This document shows positions 1 to 8,598 of a stretch of 64,000 nucleotides of DNA, in pieces; position 1 is the stretch's first letter; each line of letters opens with the position of its first letter. The translations under genes and the position numbers were made by a program. Source of the DNA: Nesterenkonia sp. LB17 (GTDB lineage Bacteria > Actinomycetota > Actinomycetes > Actinomycetales > Micrococcaceae). The stretch lies in contig NZ_JAJOYX010000004.1 of the NCBI RefSeq assembly GCF_022565915.1, forward strand, positions 157,183 to 221,182, read 5' to 3'. The notes below the pieces were generated by a model. It was not told the origin of the DNA and did no database searches. It saw only the letters and a program-made list of their open reading frames with translations.

Positions 1-975
1 GGGCTGGCCACCGTCTCCTGGCTCTTCGAAGGCCGGATCGACCACATGGACTCCGCCGGAAACTGGGCCACCGTGCGCCCCGGCGAAGTGGCGCTGATGA
101 ACGCCGGCAGCGGGATCAGCCATTCGGAGTACTCCTCTGCGGACACCGCAGTCCTGCACGGTGCCCAGCTCTGGTACGCCTTCCCCGATGCGCATCGATT
201 CGTGGAGCCGTCGCTGGAGACCCATCGCCCGGAGCCGGTCCAAGGGCCGGGCTGGGAGGCTCAGGTGTTCCTCGGTGAGCTGCTGGGCCGGCGCTCGCCG
301 GTGAAGACCTATATCCCGCTGACCGGGGCCCAGCTGCGGCTCGAGCCCGGCACGGTGCTTCAGATCGAGGTCCCCGCGGCCCACGAGCACGGACTGCTGC
401 GGATCTCTGGCGCGGTCCGGCTGAACGGCGCCCTGGTGGGGGAGGATCATCTGGCGGTGACCGAGGTCGGGGCCACCACGCTGCGGGTGGAGGCCCTGGA
501 CGAGCCGGTCCTGGCCCTGCTCATCGGCGGAGAACCCCTGGGCGAGCAGATCGTGATGTGGTGGAACTTCGTCGGGCGCAGCCACGAGGAGATCGCGGCC
601 TTCCGCAGCGCCTACCAGGCCGAGATGGGCTTCGAGCCACCGGCGGAGGGTTCACCGCTGCGCGACCAGGTGGGTGCGGCTGAACACGCTCCCGACGGCG
701 ACGACACAGGGGGCGACGCAGGTGACGACAGAGGCGGCGCCACGGAGGGCGGCACCACTGAACGGGCGGCCCGCGCCGATGGTTCGGAGCACCAGATCCC
801 GGTTCCCGCCGGGGCGCTGGGGAACCCGGTGCACGGGAGGCTCCGCGATGCGCTGGCCGAGGCCCACTACGACGACGGCCGGATGTTCCCGCAGTTCGGG
901 GACTTTCCACCCGGTCAGGCCGCGCCGCTGCCGGCCCCGGAGCTGCCCAACACGCGGATGAAGCCGCGCGGCTGA
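1..975 (+). CDS. pirin family protein, 5' end outside window
   Basis: The reading frame is open from base 1, so the gene starts upstream and the first part of the N-terminal cupin is missing. The visible part has the pirin block RPGEVALMNAGSGISHSE (fragment residues 26-43). Its His41 and Glu43 correspond to two of the four metal ligands of pirin-type cupins; the other two would lie before the window. A second cupin follows, and the protein ends in the pirin-like tail PAPELPNTRMKPR. Between them, about residues 218-262, is a Gly/Asp/Thr-rich insert of low complexity, probably disordered. Pirins are cytoplasmic metal-binding bicupins; some act as quercetin dioxygenases or redox-sensitive regulators, and nothing here decides the role. 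The family call is firm. Confidence 0.9.
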   Translation, partial: GLATVSWLFEGRIDHMDSAGNWATVRPGEVALMNAGSGISHSEYSSADTAVLHGAQLWYAFPDAHRFVEPSLETHRPEPVQGPGWEAQVFLGELLGRRSPVKTYIPLTGAQLRLEPGTVLQIEVPAAHEHGLLRISGAVRLNGALVGEDHLAVTEVGATTLRVEALDEPVLALLIGGEPLGEQIVMWWNFVGRSHEEIAAFRSAYQAEMGFEPPAEGSPLRDQVGAAEHAPDGDDTGGDAGDDRGGATEGGTTERAARADGSEHQIPVPAGALGNPVHGRLRDALAEAHYDDGRMFPQFGDFPPGQAAPLPAPELPNTRMKPRG

Positions 976-1028
976 ACCGGCAGGCTCAGGCGCGACAGGG
1001 TCTATCGAGCGCCATCTGCTGGCGGCGC

Positions 1029-1371
1029 AGACGCGCCCGAGAGGCCCAGGCCGGGAGGCGGCTCAGCACGCACATGGTGAACATCGTCGACCGCGAGGCT
1101 GTGGACGAGCTTCCCGGACTCATCACTCAGGCCCATGGGCCCGTGGACGGGCTGATCAATGTGGCCGGGATCATCCAGCCCTCCGTCCCCGTGGAGGACC
1201 TCGACCTCGAGGTCATCGAACGCGTCTTGGACGTGAACTTCTGGGGCACTCTGCACATGGTCAAGGCCTTCCTGCCCGGGCTCAAGGCCCGCCCCGAGAA
1301 GGGGGATCGCGATGATCGCCAAGAAGATGAATCACCTCGTGGTGGAGGGGTCCGTGAAGGCCGGCGTCTGA
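1029..1371 (+). pseudogene. short-chain dehydrogenase/reductase remnant
   Basis: A decayed SDR gene. The frame read from about 1029 gives residues typical of the SDR middle: a STHMVNIVDREAV segment as in the second strand region, then GPVDGLINVAGI (the NAG motif) and VNFWGTLHMVKAFLPGL. It then stops matching. The expected Ser and Tyr-x-x-x-Lys catalytic region and the N-terminal TGxxxGxG nucleotide-binding motif are absent. A possible C-terminal scrap (MIAKKMNHLVVEG, 1312-1371) lies in the +1 frame, which would mean a central deletion plus a frameshift. No ribosome-binding site fits the ATG at 1074. The SDR identity is seen directly; the assignment of the tail fragment is inference. Confidence 0.65.
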
Positions 1372-1464
1372 ACCAGACAGCTCGGTCGGGGCTCTCGCCG
1401 CTGTGAAAGACTTGGGCTCGCCGACGCAGTGATGCAGCACCAGGACCAGCGAGCAGGAGGCTCA

Positions 1465-1857
1465 GTGAGCCAAGACCCCTTGAGCGAGGATCCACCGCGG
1501 GGACGACTGAGCTCTCGCCTGCTGGCACACGGCCAGGAGCCAGACCCACGCTTCACCCTCGCCAACGAACGCACCTTCCTGGCCTGGATCCGCACCGCCC
1601 TGGCGTTCCTCGCCGGAGGCGTGGCTGTGGAGGCCTTCGCCGCCGATGTGTTCGCCGATCCCTACCGCACCGTGGTCTCGGTGCTGACGATCAGCGTGGG
1701 ACTGCTGATCAGCGTGGGCGCGGCGATGCGCTGGCTCAACGTGGAGCGCAGCATGCGTCTGGGGCATCCGCTGCCGATGCCGCTGATCATCCCGCTGCTG
1801 AGCTTCGCCTCCGGGGTCGCCATGGCTGTGGTCATCGTGCTGGTGGTGCTGGACTGA
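1465..1857 (+). CDS. DUF202 (YidH-like) inner-membrane protein
   Basis: A small membrane protein of about 130 residues. The start chosen is GTG at 1465, because AGGAGG at 1455-1460 sits 4 nt upstream; an in-frame ATG at 1429 has no ribosome-binding site. The N-terminal part carries the DUF202 signature (RFTLANERTFLAWIRTALA), and three hydrophobic segments follow. The stop overlaps the next start (TGATG at 1855-1859), and that gene is a second DUF202 protein, so the two are translationally coupled and probably form one membrane complex. DUF202 proteins have no established biochemical function. Confidence 0.85.
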   Translation: MSQDPLSEDPPRGRLSSRLLAHGQEPDPRFTLANERTFLAWIRTALAFLAGGVAVEAFAADVFADPYRTVVSVLTISVGLLISVGAAMRWLNVERSMRLGHPLPMPLIIPLLSFASGVAMAVVIVLVVLD

Positions 1858-2183
1858 TGTCCCCGGCGGCGCCGATGCACGCGGATCCGGGCCTGCAGCC
1901 CGAGCGCACGGTGCTCTCCTGGGGCCGGACGATGATGCTCTTCGCGCTGGTCGGAGCGGTCTTCCTGCGCTGGCTGCCGCACTACGGGTTCTGGACCGTG
2001 GGGTTGACGCTGAGCTGCGCCGTCGTCGCCGGCGCCATCTACCTCACCCAGCGGCGGCGGTATTCGCGGCAGTCCCGGGGCATCGCGGCGGAGCGGGTGG
2101 AGGCGGACGTGCCGGCGGTGCTGGTCACGACGCTGGCCGTTGTGGTGCTCGGCATCCTGGGCCTCCTCGCGGTGCTGGCCTGA
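1857..2183 (+). CDS. second DUF202 membrane protein
   Basis: A 108-residue protein with the DUF202 features GLQPERTVLSWGRTMMLF and three hydrophobic stretches, joined by a basic loop (TQRRRYSRQSRG). Its ATG overlaps the stop of the upstream DUF202 gene by one base, the usual arrangement for paired DUF202 proteins in actinobacteria. The pair probably forms a heteromer in the cytoplasmic membrane. No catalytic residues can be identified and the function is unknown. Confidence 0.85.
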   Translation: MSPAAPMHADPGLQPERTVLSWGRTMMLFALVGAVFLRWLPHYGFWTVGLTLSCAVVAGAIYLTQRRRYSRQSRGIAAERVEADVPAVLVTTLAVVVLGILGLLAVLA

Positions 2184-2304
2184 GCCGGACGCCTGACCTG
2201 GACCTTCATCGTCGGCCTGAACTCCAGCTGAGTACAGGCTGGTCCCGGCGTTGGGCTGCGCGTGCTACGTTTCGCGCTCGACTACCAATGAGGAGGTCCT
2301 TGCC

Positions 2305-3135
2305 TTGTCGATGAAGATGATCACCACAGGTTTCGCCCTGGCCGGCGTGCTGGCCCTGGCCGCATGCAGTGATGCACCCGCCGCAGAGAACGACGACGCG
2401 AGCGCGCAGGAGCAGAGCGCCGAAGCGGGCGCCGAGAGCCCGGAGCAGGGCGCCGACGGCGAGCAGCCCGAGCTGCCTGAGGCTGACACCTCTGACGTTC
2501 CGGAGGTCGTGGCCGAGGTCAACGGCGAAGAGATCACCGGCGAGGACTTCACCGTGCTCTATGAGTCCCAGTTCCAGCAGATGGCGATGGAGTCCCAGAT
2601 GACCGGCGAGGAGCCGGACCAGGATCAGCTCAAGGAGCAGACCCTGGAATCGATGATCGGCAACGAGCTTCTGCTCCAGGACGCCGAGGACGAGGGCTAC
2701 GAGGCCTCCGAGGAGGAGATCGACGCGCTCATCGCCGACGCCGCCGAGACCGCAGGCATGGGCTCCTCCGAAGAGTTCATCGAGGCCTATGAAGAGCAGG
2801 GCATGGACGAGGAGCAGCTGACCGAGGACGCCGAGAGCCAGGTCCTGATCAACCAGGTGCTCGCGCAGCTGGAGGTCCCGGAGCCCTCAGAGGAGGAGCT
2901 CCGCGAGACCTATGACGAGGCCGTCGCCGCCCAGGAAGGCGCAGAAGGCGCTGAGGGTGCTGAAGGTGCCGAGGGTGAGGAAGCGGCCGAGGGTGAGGAA
3001 GCGGCCGAGATCCCACCTTTCGACGAGGTGCGCGATGACCTCGAGGCGGACGCCACCGATCAGGCCCGCAATGAGGCAGCCTTGGACCATGTCGAAGATC
3101 TCCGCGCCGAGGCAGACGTCCAGACACACCTGTGA
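2305..3135 (+). CDS. SurA N-terminal-domain lipoprotein, acidic C-terminal repeats
   Basis: A secreted lipoprotein of about 276 residues. TTG at 2305 is preferred because AGGAGG at 2291-2296 is 8 nt upstream; ATG at 2311 is the alternative. The signal peptide ends in the lipobox LAAC (Cys21 from the TTG). After an acidic linker the SurA-like chaperone domain begins (VVAEVNGEEITGEDF) and continues through the TLESMIGNELLLQDAEDEG helix region. The C-terminal third is built of Glu/Ala/Gly repeats (EGAEGAEGAEGEE), coded by short tandem DNA repeats around 2937-3008. No parvulin PPIase domain follows, so this is the chaperone module alone. It probably helps fold or hold secreted proteins on the outer face of the membrane; clients are unknown. 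Confidence 0.8.
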   Translation: MSMKMITTGFALAGVLALAACSDAPAAENDDASAQEQSAEAGAESPEQGADGEQPELPEADTSDVPEVVAEVNGEEITGEDFTVLYESQFQQMAMESQMTGEEPDQDQLKEQTLESMIGNELLLQDAEDEGYEASEEEIDALIADAAETAGMGSSEEFIEAYEEQGMDEEQLTEDAESQVLINQVLAQLEVPEPSEEELRETYDEAVAAQEGAEGAEGAEGAEGEEAAEGEEAAEIPPFDEVRDDLEADATDQARNEAALDHVEDLRAEADVQTHL

Positions 3136-3156
3136 TCTGAGCGGGACGCCGCCTGC

Positions 3157-3172
3157 AGGCGCACCTGCGCCT
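3157..3172. terminator. short GC-rich hairpin between convergent genes
   Basis: AGGCGC and GCGCCT flank a 4-nt loop just after the lipoprotein gene and before the end of the convergent glycerate kinase gene. There is no T-tract on either side, so it is only a weak terminator candidate. Confidence 0.3.
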
Positions 3173-3188
3173 CAGCGAAGACGGGGTC

Positions 3189-4358
3189 TCACGAAAGGCT
3201 GTGACTCAGCAGCCCGCAGGCCTGGGCCGCCGTGTCTTCGATCAGCTCCGGTGCTCGGCGCAGCAGATCCTGCAGCGAGGCCGCGCCCGGGGCGATCGAG
3301 AACGCGGCCGTCAGCCCCGCGGCGCGGCACTGCTCCGCGCTGAGCTGGACTGCGCCGGCGATCACCAGCACCGCCGCGTTGTGCGGGGCATAGCCGCGCA
3401 CCGCCTGGACCACCTTCCCGTCGAGGGACTGTGCGTCCAGGGAGCCTTCTCCGGTGATGATCAGATCGGCCCGGGCGAGGGTCTCCTGCAGGTCCAGCGC
3501 CTCGGCCACCATCTGTGCGCCGGGAAGGACCTCGGCACCGAGCAGCACGGCCAGGCACACCGGCGTTCCGCCGGCGGCGCCGAAGCCAGGGGTCTCGCGC
3601 AGCCGCTGAGGCTCCGCGCCGCTCATCTCGCCCAGCACCTGGGCGAGGTGGCTCAGGCCGGCGTCCAGGAGGCCGACCTCCGCTGCCGTCGCGCCCTTCT
3701 GGGGCCCGAACACCGTCGCGGCCCCGCGCTCGCCGGTCAGCGGGTTCTCCACGTCCACGGCGATCCGCCAGCCCACCTGGCTCGCCCTGGGGTCCAGCCC
3801 GCTGAGGTCCACGGCGCTGATCTTCCCCAGGCCCGCACCGCCGGGAGCCACCGGGGCTCCAGCGGCGTCGAGGAATTCGGCGCCCAGAGCGCGCAGCAGC
3901 CCCGTGCCGCCGTCGGTGCTCGCCGATCCGCCGATGCAGAGCAGGATCTCGGTACAGGCAGGATCGGCCAGCAGTTCCCGAGCGATGAGCCCGACCCCGA
4001 AGGTGTCGGCCCGCAGCGGCTGCAGCCCCACGTCGGAGACCTGCGGGAGCCCGTTGCCCTGGGCCGCCTCGATCACTCCGGTGCGTCCGTCGGCGGAGCG
4101 TCCATACTGCGCGGTCGCCGGTCGACCCAGCGCGTCACGGACCTCCACGGTCTCCGGCGCGCGCCCCCACGCGGCGAGCAGCGCCTCCAAGGTGCCCTCG
4201 CCGCCGTCGGCGAAGGGCAGCTCGAGGATCTGCGCGTCGGGGAAGACCTGGCGGGCACCGCGGCCCATCGCCGCGGCGGCCTGCGCCGCGCTGACGGAGC
4301 CCTTGAAGGAGTCGGGGACGCAGACGATGCGCTGCACGGCAGGCACGGTGGAACTCAT
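3189..4358 (-). CDS. glxK: glycerate 2-kinase (GlxK/GarK family)
   Basis: Phosphorylates D-glycerate with ATP, feeding glyoxylate/glycerate catabolism into glycolysis. The 389-residue protein has the usual family length. Family motifs are visible: CVPDSFKGSVSAAQAA near the N-terminus, LPFADGGEGTLEALL around residues 45-60, and near the C-terminus DLIITGEGSLDAQSLDGKV. ATG at 4358 gives the expected N-terminus. The gene lies 30 bp downstream of a universal stress protein gene on the same strand and may share its transcript. The AldO-type oxidase at 14.4-16.7 kb could in principle produce glycerate from glycerol, but that link is inference only. Confidence 0.93.
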   Translation of the reverse strand: MSSTVPAVQRIVCVPDSFKGSVSAAQAAAAMGRGARQVFPDAQILELPFADGGEGTLEALLAAWGRAPETVEVRDALGRPATAQYGRSADGRTGVIEAAQGNGLPQVSDVGLQPLRADTFGVGLIARELLADPACTEILLCIGGSASTDGGTGLLRALGAEFLDAAGAPVAPGGAGLGKISAVDLSGLDPRASQVGWRIAVDVENPLTGERGAATVFGPQKGATAAEVGLLDAGLSHLAQVLGEMSGAEPQRLRETPGFGAAGGTPVCLAVLLGAEVLPGAQMVAEALDLQETLARADLIITGEGSLDAQSLDGKVVQAVRGYAPHNAAVLVIAGAVQLSAEQCRAAGLTAAFSIAPGAASLQDLLRRAPELIEDTAAQACGLLSHSLS

Positions 4359-4388
4359 GGCGTGCTGATCTGTGCTGGTCCGCCGTTC

Positions 4389-4817
4389 TCAGTCGCCATA
4401 CGTATTGGCGATGTAGACGTCGCAGCCTGCGGTGTGGGACACCGAATTCGCCACGCTGCCCAGAACGCGACGGGCGCCGCGCATGCGCTGATTGCCCACC
4501 ACGATCAGCTGCGCGCCGGCCTTCTCTGCGTAGTCGATGAGCGCCTCCGCGGGCTTGCCCTGAGCTGACCCCGCGCTGATCTTCAACCCCGGAGTGCGCA
4601 GACCCCGGACCACCTGCTCGGCGATGTAGAGCGCGTTGTCGGTGCCCGAGACCACCCACTGGTCCGAGCCGCTGTTCACGTGCTCGATGGTGGCATCGGT
4701 GTGTGCGGACACGACGTGCAGCGCGACATCGAGCTTCAGCGCGAGATCGCGGGCCTTCTGGGCAGCGCGCTGGGCTGTCGGACTTCCGTCCACACCGACG
4801 ACGATCGGACCTGCCAT
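4389..4817 (-). CDS. universal stress protein, UspA fold
   Basis: A single-domain UspA protein of 142 residues. It begins with the first beta strand and acidic turn (IVVGVDGSPTAQRA) and ends with the nucleotide-loop region QLIVVGNQRMRGARRVLGSV. The ATP-binding signature G-x2-G-x9-G-S/T is imperfect because Arg replaces the second Gly, so ATP binding is uncertain. ATG at 4817 has a purine-rich stretch (GGAGAA) upstream. It is first in a likely two-gene unit with glycerate kinase. Role: cytoplasmic stress-related regulator of unknown target. Confidence 0.88.
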   Translation of the reverse strand: MAGPIVVGVDGSPTAQRAAQKARDLALKLDVALHVVSAHTDATIEHVNSGSDQWVVSGTDNALYIAEQVVRGLRTPGLKISAGSAQGKPAEALIDYAEKAGAQLIVVGNQRMRGARRVLGSVANSVSHTAGCDVYIANTYGD

Positions 4818-4968
4818 GATGTTCTCCTTCTACGAATGGTGAGCGTGACCACGGATCAGCGTACTGGAGCCTCGTTCCGAGCAGGGAGCGTCGACTGGAC
4901 GTGGGGCGGGTCGACCCGGTGCGCGGATGTGGCAGGATCATCTCGAGCAGGGGGAGAGGAGCCGCTGG

Positions 4969-5997
4969 GTGAACGGGGCGAAGCGCAAAGGTGCCAGGCG
5001 GCCTTCGATGATCGACGTCGCCAAGCATGCCGGTGTCTCGCACCAGACCGTCTCCCGCGTGCTCAACGCCCCGGAGACGGTGCACCCGGACACCCGGGAG
5101 CGGATCGAACGTTCCATGCAGGCCCTGGGGTACCGGCGCAACAGCCAGGCCCGGGCGCTGAAGACCCAGAGCACCGGGCTGATCGGCGTGGTCAGCCAGG
5201 GCGACACCGACTTCGGGCCCACCCGGATGACCTGGGCCATCGAGAACGCGGCACGGCAGCGCGGCTACGCCACCGCGCTCAGCGTGGTCCGCGATCAGCG
5301 CGCCGAGACGGTGGACTCCACGCTGGACTTCTTCCTCAGCCACGGGATCGAGGGGATCGTGGTGATCACCCCGGTGCCGGCCCTGGCCGAGGCGGCCAAG
5401 CAGCTCTCCACCCGGGTCCCGCTGGTGCTGGTCACCTCCGGGCTGTGGCCCGCCGGGAACATGAACGTCGCCGGCATCGACCAGGAACTCGGCGCGCGCC
5501 GCGCCACCCAGCACCTGATCGATCGCGGGCACAAGTCGATCGCGCATATCGCCGGACCCATGGACTGGTTCGACGCCCGCGGTCGCGTGGTCGGGTGGCG
5601 GCAGGCGCTCGCCGTCGCGGATCTCAGCGCACCACGGATGATCCGGTCCGCCGGCTGGACAGCGGAGGCCGGCTACGACGCCGCCCAGCAGCTCTTCAGC
5701 GAGGCTCGACTGCCCGACGCGATCTTCGCCTCCAACGACTTCATCGCGCTGGGCCTGATCCGCGCGCTGGCCGAGCGCGGGCTCTCGGTGCCGGGGGACA
5801 TCTCGGTGGTCGGGTTCGACGACGTCGACGCCGCCGGGTACTTCTCGCCGCCGCTGACCACGGTGCGCCAGCCCTTCGAAGAAGCCGGACGTGCGGCCCT
5901 GGAGCTGCTCCTCGACGTCAGCGACGGGCTGACCCACGTGCCGAACTTCATCTCCCCGGAGCTGATCACGCGCGGCTCGACCGCCTTCCGCGACTGA
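4969..5997 (+). CDS. LacI-family regulator, probable L-arabinose repressor
   Basis: A LacI/GalR transcription factor of 342 residues from GTG 4969, chosen because GAGAGGAG lies about 8 nt upstream; ATG 4927 would add a tail with no family counterpart. The N-terminus is the DNA-binding domain (SMIDVAKHAGVSHQTVSRVL, residues 13-32, then hinge helix), followed by the periplasmic-binding-protein-like sensor from about residue 65, with the usual DAIFASNDFIALGLIRAL and SVVGFDD motifs. Directly downstream and co-oriented are araB-araD-araA and a sugar importer, and a perfect 16-bp palindrome lies between. It therefore most likely represses the arabinose operon and is released by a sugar inducer. The family is certain; the inducer is inferred from context. 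Confidence 0.9.
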   Translation: MNGAKRKGARRPSMIDVAKHAGVSHQTVSRVLNAPETVHPDTRERIERSMQALGYRRNSQARALKTQSTGLIGVVSQGDTDFGPTRMTWAIENAARQRGYATALSVVRDQRAETVDSTLDFFLSHGIEGIVVITPVPALAEAAKQLSTRVPLVLVTSGLWPAGNMNVAGIDQELGARRATQHLIDRGHKSIAHIAGPMDWFDARGRVVGWRQALAVADLSAPRMIRSAGWTAEAGYDAAQQLFSEARLPDAIFASNDFIALGLIRALAERGLSVPGDISVVGFDDVDAAGYFSPPLTTVRQPFEEAGRAALELLLDVSDGLTHVPNFISPELITRGSTAFRD

Positions 5998-6018
5998 AAT
6001 AAAAATTTTGAGAAGGTC

Positions 6019-6049
6019 TTGACGCGCAAGGCGATGTTAACGTTAACAT
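6019..6049 (+). promoter_or_regulatory. ara operon promoter with LacI-type operator
   Basis: TTGACG at 6019-6024 is a good -35 box. A perfect 16-bp palindrome, ATGTTAACGTTAACAT at 6034-6049, covers the -10 region (TAACAT 6044-6049, spacer 19). Central CG, AT-rich flanks and even symmetry are typical of LacI/GalR operators. Binding there would block RNA polymerase. It is about 100 bp before araB and just after the LacI-type gene. Confidence 0.75.
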
Positions 6050-6148
6050 TGCTGAGACGTAGATCACGTGACTCAGGTCATGTTCACGTGCAGCTCGCGG
6101 CCATGCCCGGCCCGGAGCCAGATCCAGTGCAAGGAAGAACGGTGTTCC

Positions 6149-7828
6149 ATGTCTGCTGCGGACGCGGTCGTCATCGGTGTCGACTACGGCACGCTCTCGG
6201 GACGGGCCCTGGTGGTCCGGGTCAGCGACGGCGCAGAGCTCGGCTCCGCCGTTCATGACTACGGCCACGCGGTCATGGACAGCCGACTCACCGCGCACCG
6301 CGGGGAGCCGCTGCCCCCGGAATGGGCGCTGCAGGTGCCCGGTGACTACGTCGACGTGCTGAAGACCGCGGTGCCTGAGGCGCTGCGCCAGGCCGGGGTC
6401 GCGGCCGAGAAGGTCATCGGCATCGCCACCGACTTCACCGCCTGCACCATGGTGCCCACCACGACCGAGGGCACCCCGCTGAGCGAGCTGCCCGAGTACG
6501 CCGACCGGCCCCACGCCTACGTGAAGCTCTGGAAGCACCACGCCGCCCAGGCCCAGGCCGACCGGATCAATGAGCTGGCCCATTCTCGCGGGGAATCCTG
6601 GATCCGACGCTACGGCGGATTCATCTCCTCCGAATGGGAGTTCGCCAAGGGTCTGCAGGTCCTCGAGGAGGACCCCGAGATCTACGCAGCGATGGACCAC
6701 TGGGTGGAAGCCGCCGACTGGATCGTCTGGCAGCTGACCGGGGAATACGTGCGCAATGCCTGCACCGCCGGCTACAAGGGCATCTACCAGGACGGGACCT
6801 ACCCGGACGCCGGCTTCCTCGCCGCCCTGAACCCGGAGTTCTCCGGCTTCGTGGCAGAGAAGCTCGACCACCGCATCGGCCAGCTCGGCGAGCGTGCCGG
6901 TGGGCTGAGCGCCACCGCGGCGGAGTGGACCGGGCTGCCCGAGGGCATCGCCGTCGCCGTCGGGAATGTGGACGCCCACGTCACTGCTCCGGCCGCCGAC
7001 GCTGTGGCGCCCGGGCAGATGGTCGCGATCATGGGCACCTCCACCTGTCACGTGATGAACGGAGACCACCTGGCCGAGGTGCCGGGCATGTGCGGCGCCG
7101 TCCACGGCGGCATCACCGACGGGCTCTGGGGCTATGAGGCAGGACAGTCCGGCGTCGGCGACATCTTCGCCTGGTACGTGGAGAACCAGGTGCCGGGAAG
7201 TGTCAGCGCCGAGGCCGAGACCCGCGGCTTGAGCGTCCACGAGCTGCTCACCGAGAAGGCTGCGGCCCAGCCGGTCGGCGCCCATGGACTGGTCGCCCTG
7301 GACTGGCATTCGGGCAACCGCTCGGTGCTGGTGGATCACGAGCTCTCCGGGCTGGTGCTCGGCCAGACCCTGGCCACCAAGCCTGAGGACGGCTACCGCG
7401 CCCTGCTGGAGTCCACCGCCTTCGGCACCCGCACCATCATCGAGGCATTCAACGCTTCCGGCGTCCCGGTGACCGAGCTCGTCGTCGCCGGGGGACTGCT
7501 GCGCAACTCCTTCCTGATGCAGCTCTACGCCGACATCACCGGGCTTCCGATCTCGACCATCGTCTCCACCCAGGGGCCCGCGCTGGGCTCGGCCATCCAC
7601 GCCGCGGTCGCCGCGGGCGCCTACCCGGACGCCTCCGCCGCCGGCGCCGTCATGGGCGGCCGCCGAAAGAACGCCTACACCCCGCAGCCGGAGGCGGCCG
7701 CCGCATATGACGAGCTCTACGCCGAATACCGCGCGCTGCACGACCACTTCGGCCGCGGCGGCAACGACGTGATGCGCCGGCTCAAGGCCATCCGGCGCCG
7801 GGCACACCACCAGGAGGTCAGCGCATGA
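6149..7828 (+). CDS. araB: ribulokinase
   Basis: FGGY-family carbohydrate kinase that phosphorylates L-ribulose to L-ribulose 5-phosphate in L-arabinose catabolism. ATG 6149 is chosen because AAGGAAGA lies about 9 nt upstream; it gives 559 residues, the usual AraB length, whereas the longer frame from 6068 adds an unrelated tail. The N-terminal phosphate loop VIGVDYGTLSGRALVV, the central GTSTCHVMN block and the C-terminal VVAGGLLRNSFLMQLYADI actin-fold motif are present. It is the first gene of the araB-araD-araA operon, and its stop overlaps araD by ATGA. Confidence 0.96.
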   Translation: MSAADAVVIGVDYGTLSGRALVVRVSDGAELGSAVHDYGHAVMDSRLTAHRGEPLPPEWALQVPGDYVDVLKTAVPEALRQAGVAAEKVIGIATDFTACTMVPTTTEGTPLSELPEYADRPHAYVKLWKHHAAQAQADRINELAHSRGESWIRRYGGFISSEWEFAKGLQVLEEDPEIYAAMDHWVEAADWIVWQLTGEYVRNACTAGYKGIYQDGTYPDAGFLAALNPEFSGFVAEKLDHRIGQLGERAGGLSATAAEWTGLPEGIAVAVGNVDAHVTAPAADAVAPGQMVAIMGTSTCHVMNGDHLAEVPGMCGAVHGGITDGLWGYEAGQSGVGDIFAWYVENQVPGSVSAEAETRGLSVHELLTEKAAAQPVGAHGLVALDWHSGNRSVLVDHELSGLVLGQTLATKPEDGYRALLESTAFGTRTIIEAFNASGVPVTELVVAGGLLRNSFLMQLYADITGLPISTIVSTQGPALGSAIHAAVAAGAYPDASAAGAVMGGRRKNAYTPQPEAAAAYDELYAEYRALHDHFGRGGNDVMRRLKAIRRRAHHQEVSA

Positions 7829-8598
7829 ACGCCCTGCATCTGAACGCCTTCTCGGCCTCGGCCAGGGAGGCCATCGCTTCAGCCCGGGAGACCGTGGCCG
7901 GCCTGCATGCCGAGCTGCCCCGCAATGACCTGGTGGCCTGGACCGCGGGCAACGTCTCGGCACGGGTGGACCTCTCTGAAGAGGCCGAAGAGCTCGCCGC
8001 CCACGCCTCGGAGCACGTCTCAGGTGAGACCTCGGGACTCTTCGTGATCAAACCCTCCGGGGTCAGCTATGACGAGCTGAGCCCGGGGAACATGGTGGTC
8101 TGCACTCTGGACGGGGTCAAGGTCGACGACGACACCTCCATCGGGCTCAGCCCCTCCTCCGACACCGCCGCCCACGCCTATGTGTACCGGCACATGCCCC
8201 ACATCGGCGGGGTGGTCCACACCCATTCCCCCTATGCGACCTCCTGGGCCGCCCGGGGCGAAGCGATCCCGTGCGTGCTGACCATGATGGCCGATGAGTT
8301 CGGCGGAGACGTCCCCGTCGGGCCCTTCGCACTGATCGGGGACGACTCCATCGGCCGCGGCATCGTGGAGACCCTCCAGGCCTCCCGGTCGAAGGCGGTG
8401 CTGATGGACCGCCACGGTCCCTTCACCATCGGCGGTGATGCCAAGGAAGCGGTGAAGGCGGCGGTGCTCTGTGAAGAGGTCGCGCGCACCGTGCACCTCG
8501 CCCGCGCCTACGGGGAGCCGCAGCGGATCGCCCAGCACCAGATCGACGCGCTCTACGCGCGGTATCAGAACGTCTATGGACAGAAGGACCACGCATGA
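7825..8598 (+). CDS. araD: L-ribulose-5-phosphate 4-epimerase
   Basis: Class II aldolase/epimerase that converts L-ribulose 5-phosphate to D-xylulose 5-phosphate, the last step before the pentose phosphate pathway. It has 257 residues, slightly longer than the E. coli enzyme because of an insert around residues 55-75 ([17 protein letters not shown]). The phosphate-binding TAGNVSARV, the [12 protein letters not shown] segment, and the zinc ligands in [10 protein letters not shown] are visible. Both junctions are ATGA overlaps (with araB and araA), so translation of the three enzymes is coupled. Confidence 0.95.
   Translation: MNALHLNAFSASAREAIASARETVAGLHAELPRNDLVAWTAGNVSARVDLSEEAEELAAHASEHVSGETSGLFVIKPSGVSYDELSPGNMVVCTLDGVKVDDDTSIGLSPSSDTAAHAYVYRHMPHIGGVVHTHSPYATSWAARGEAIPCVLTMMADEFGGDVPVGPFALIGDDSIGRGIVETLQASRSKAVLMDRHGPFTIGGDAKEAVKAAVLCEEVARTVHLARAYGEPQRIAQHQIDALYARYQNVYGQKDHA

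Noticed and set aside
3189..4817. Glycerate kinase and stress protein as part of the arabinose operon
   Set aside because: They are on the opposite strand and separated by the LacI-type gene's own upstream region.
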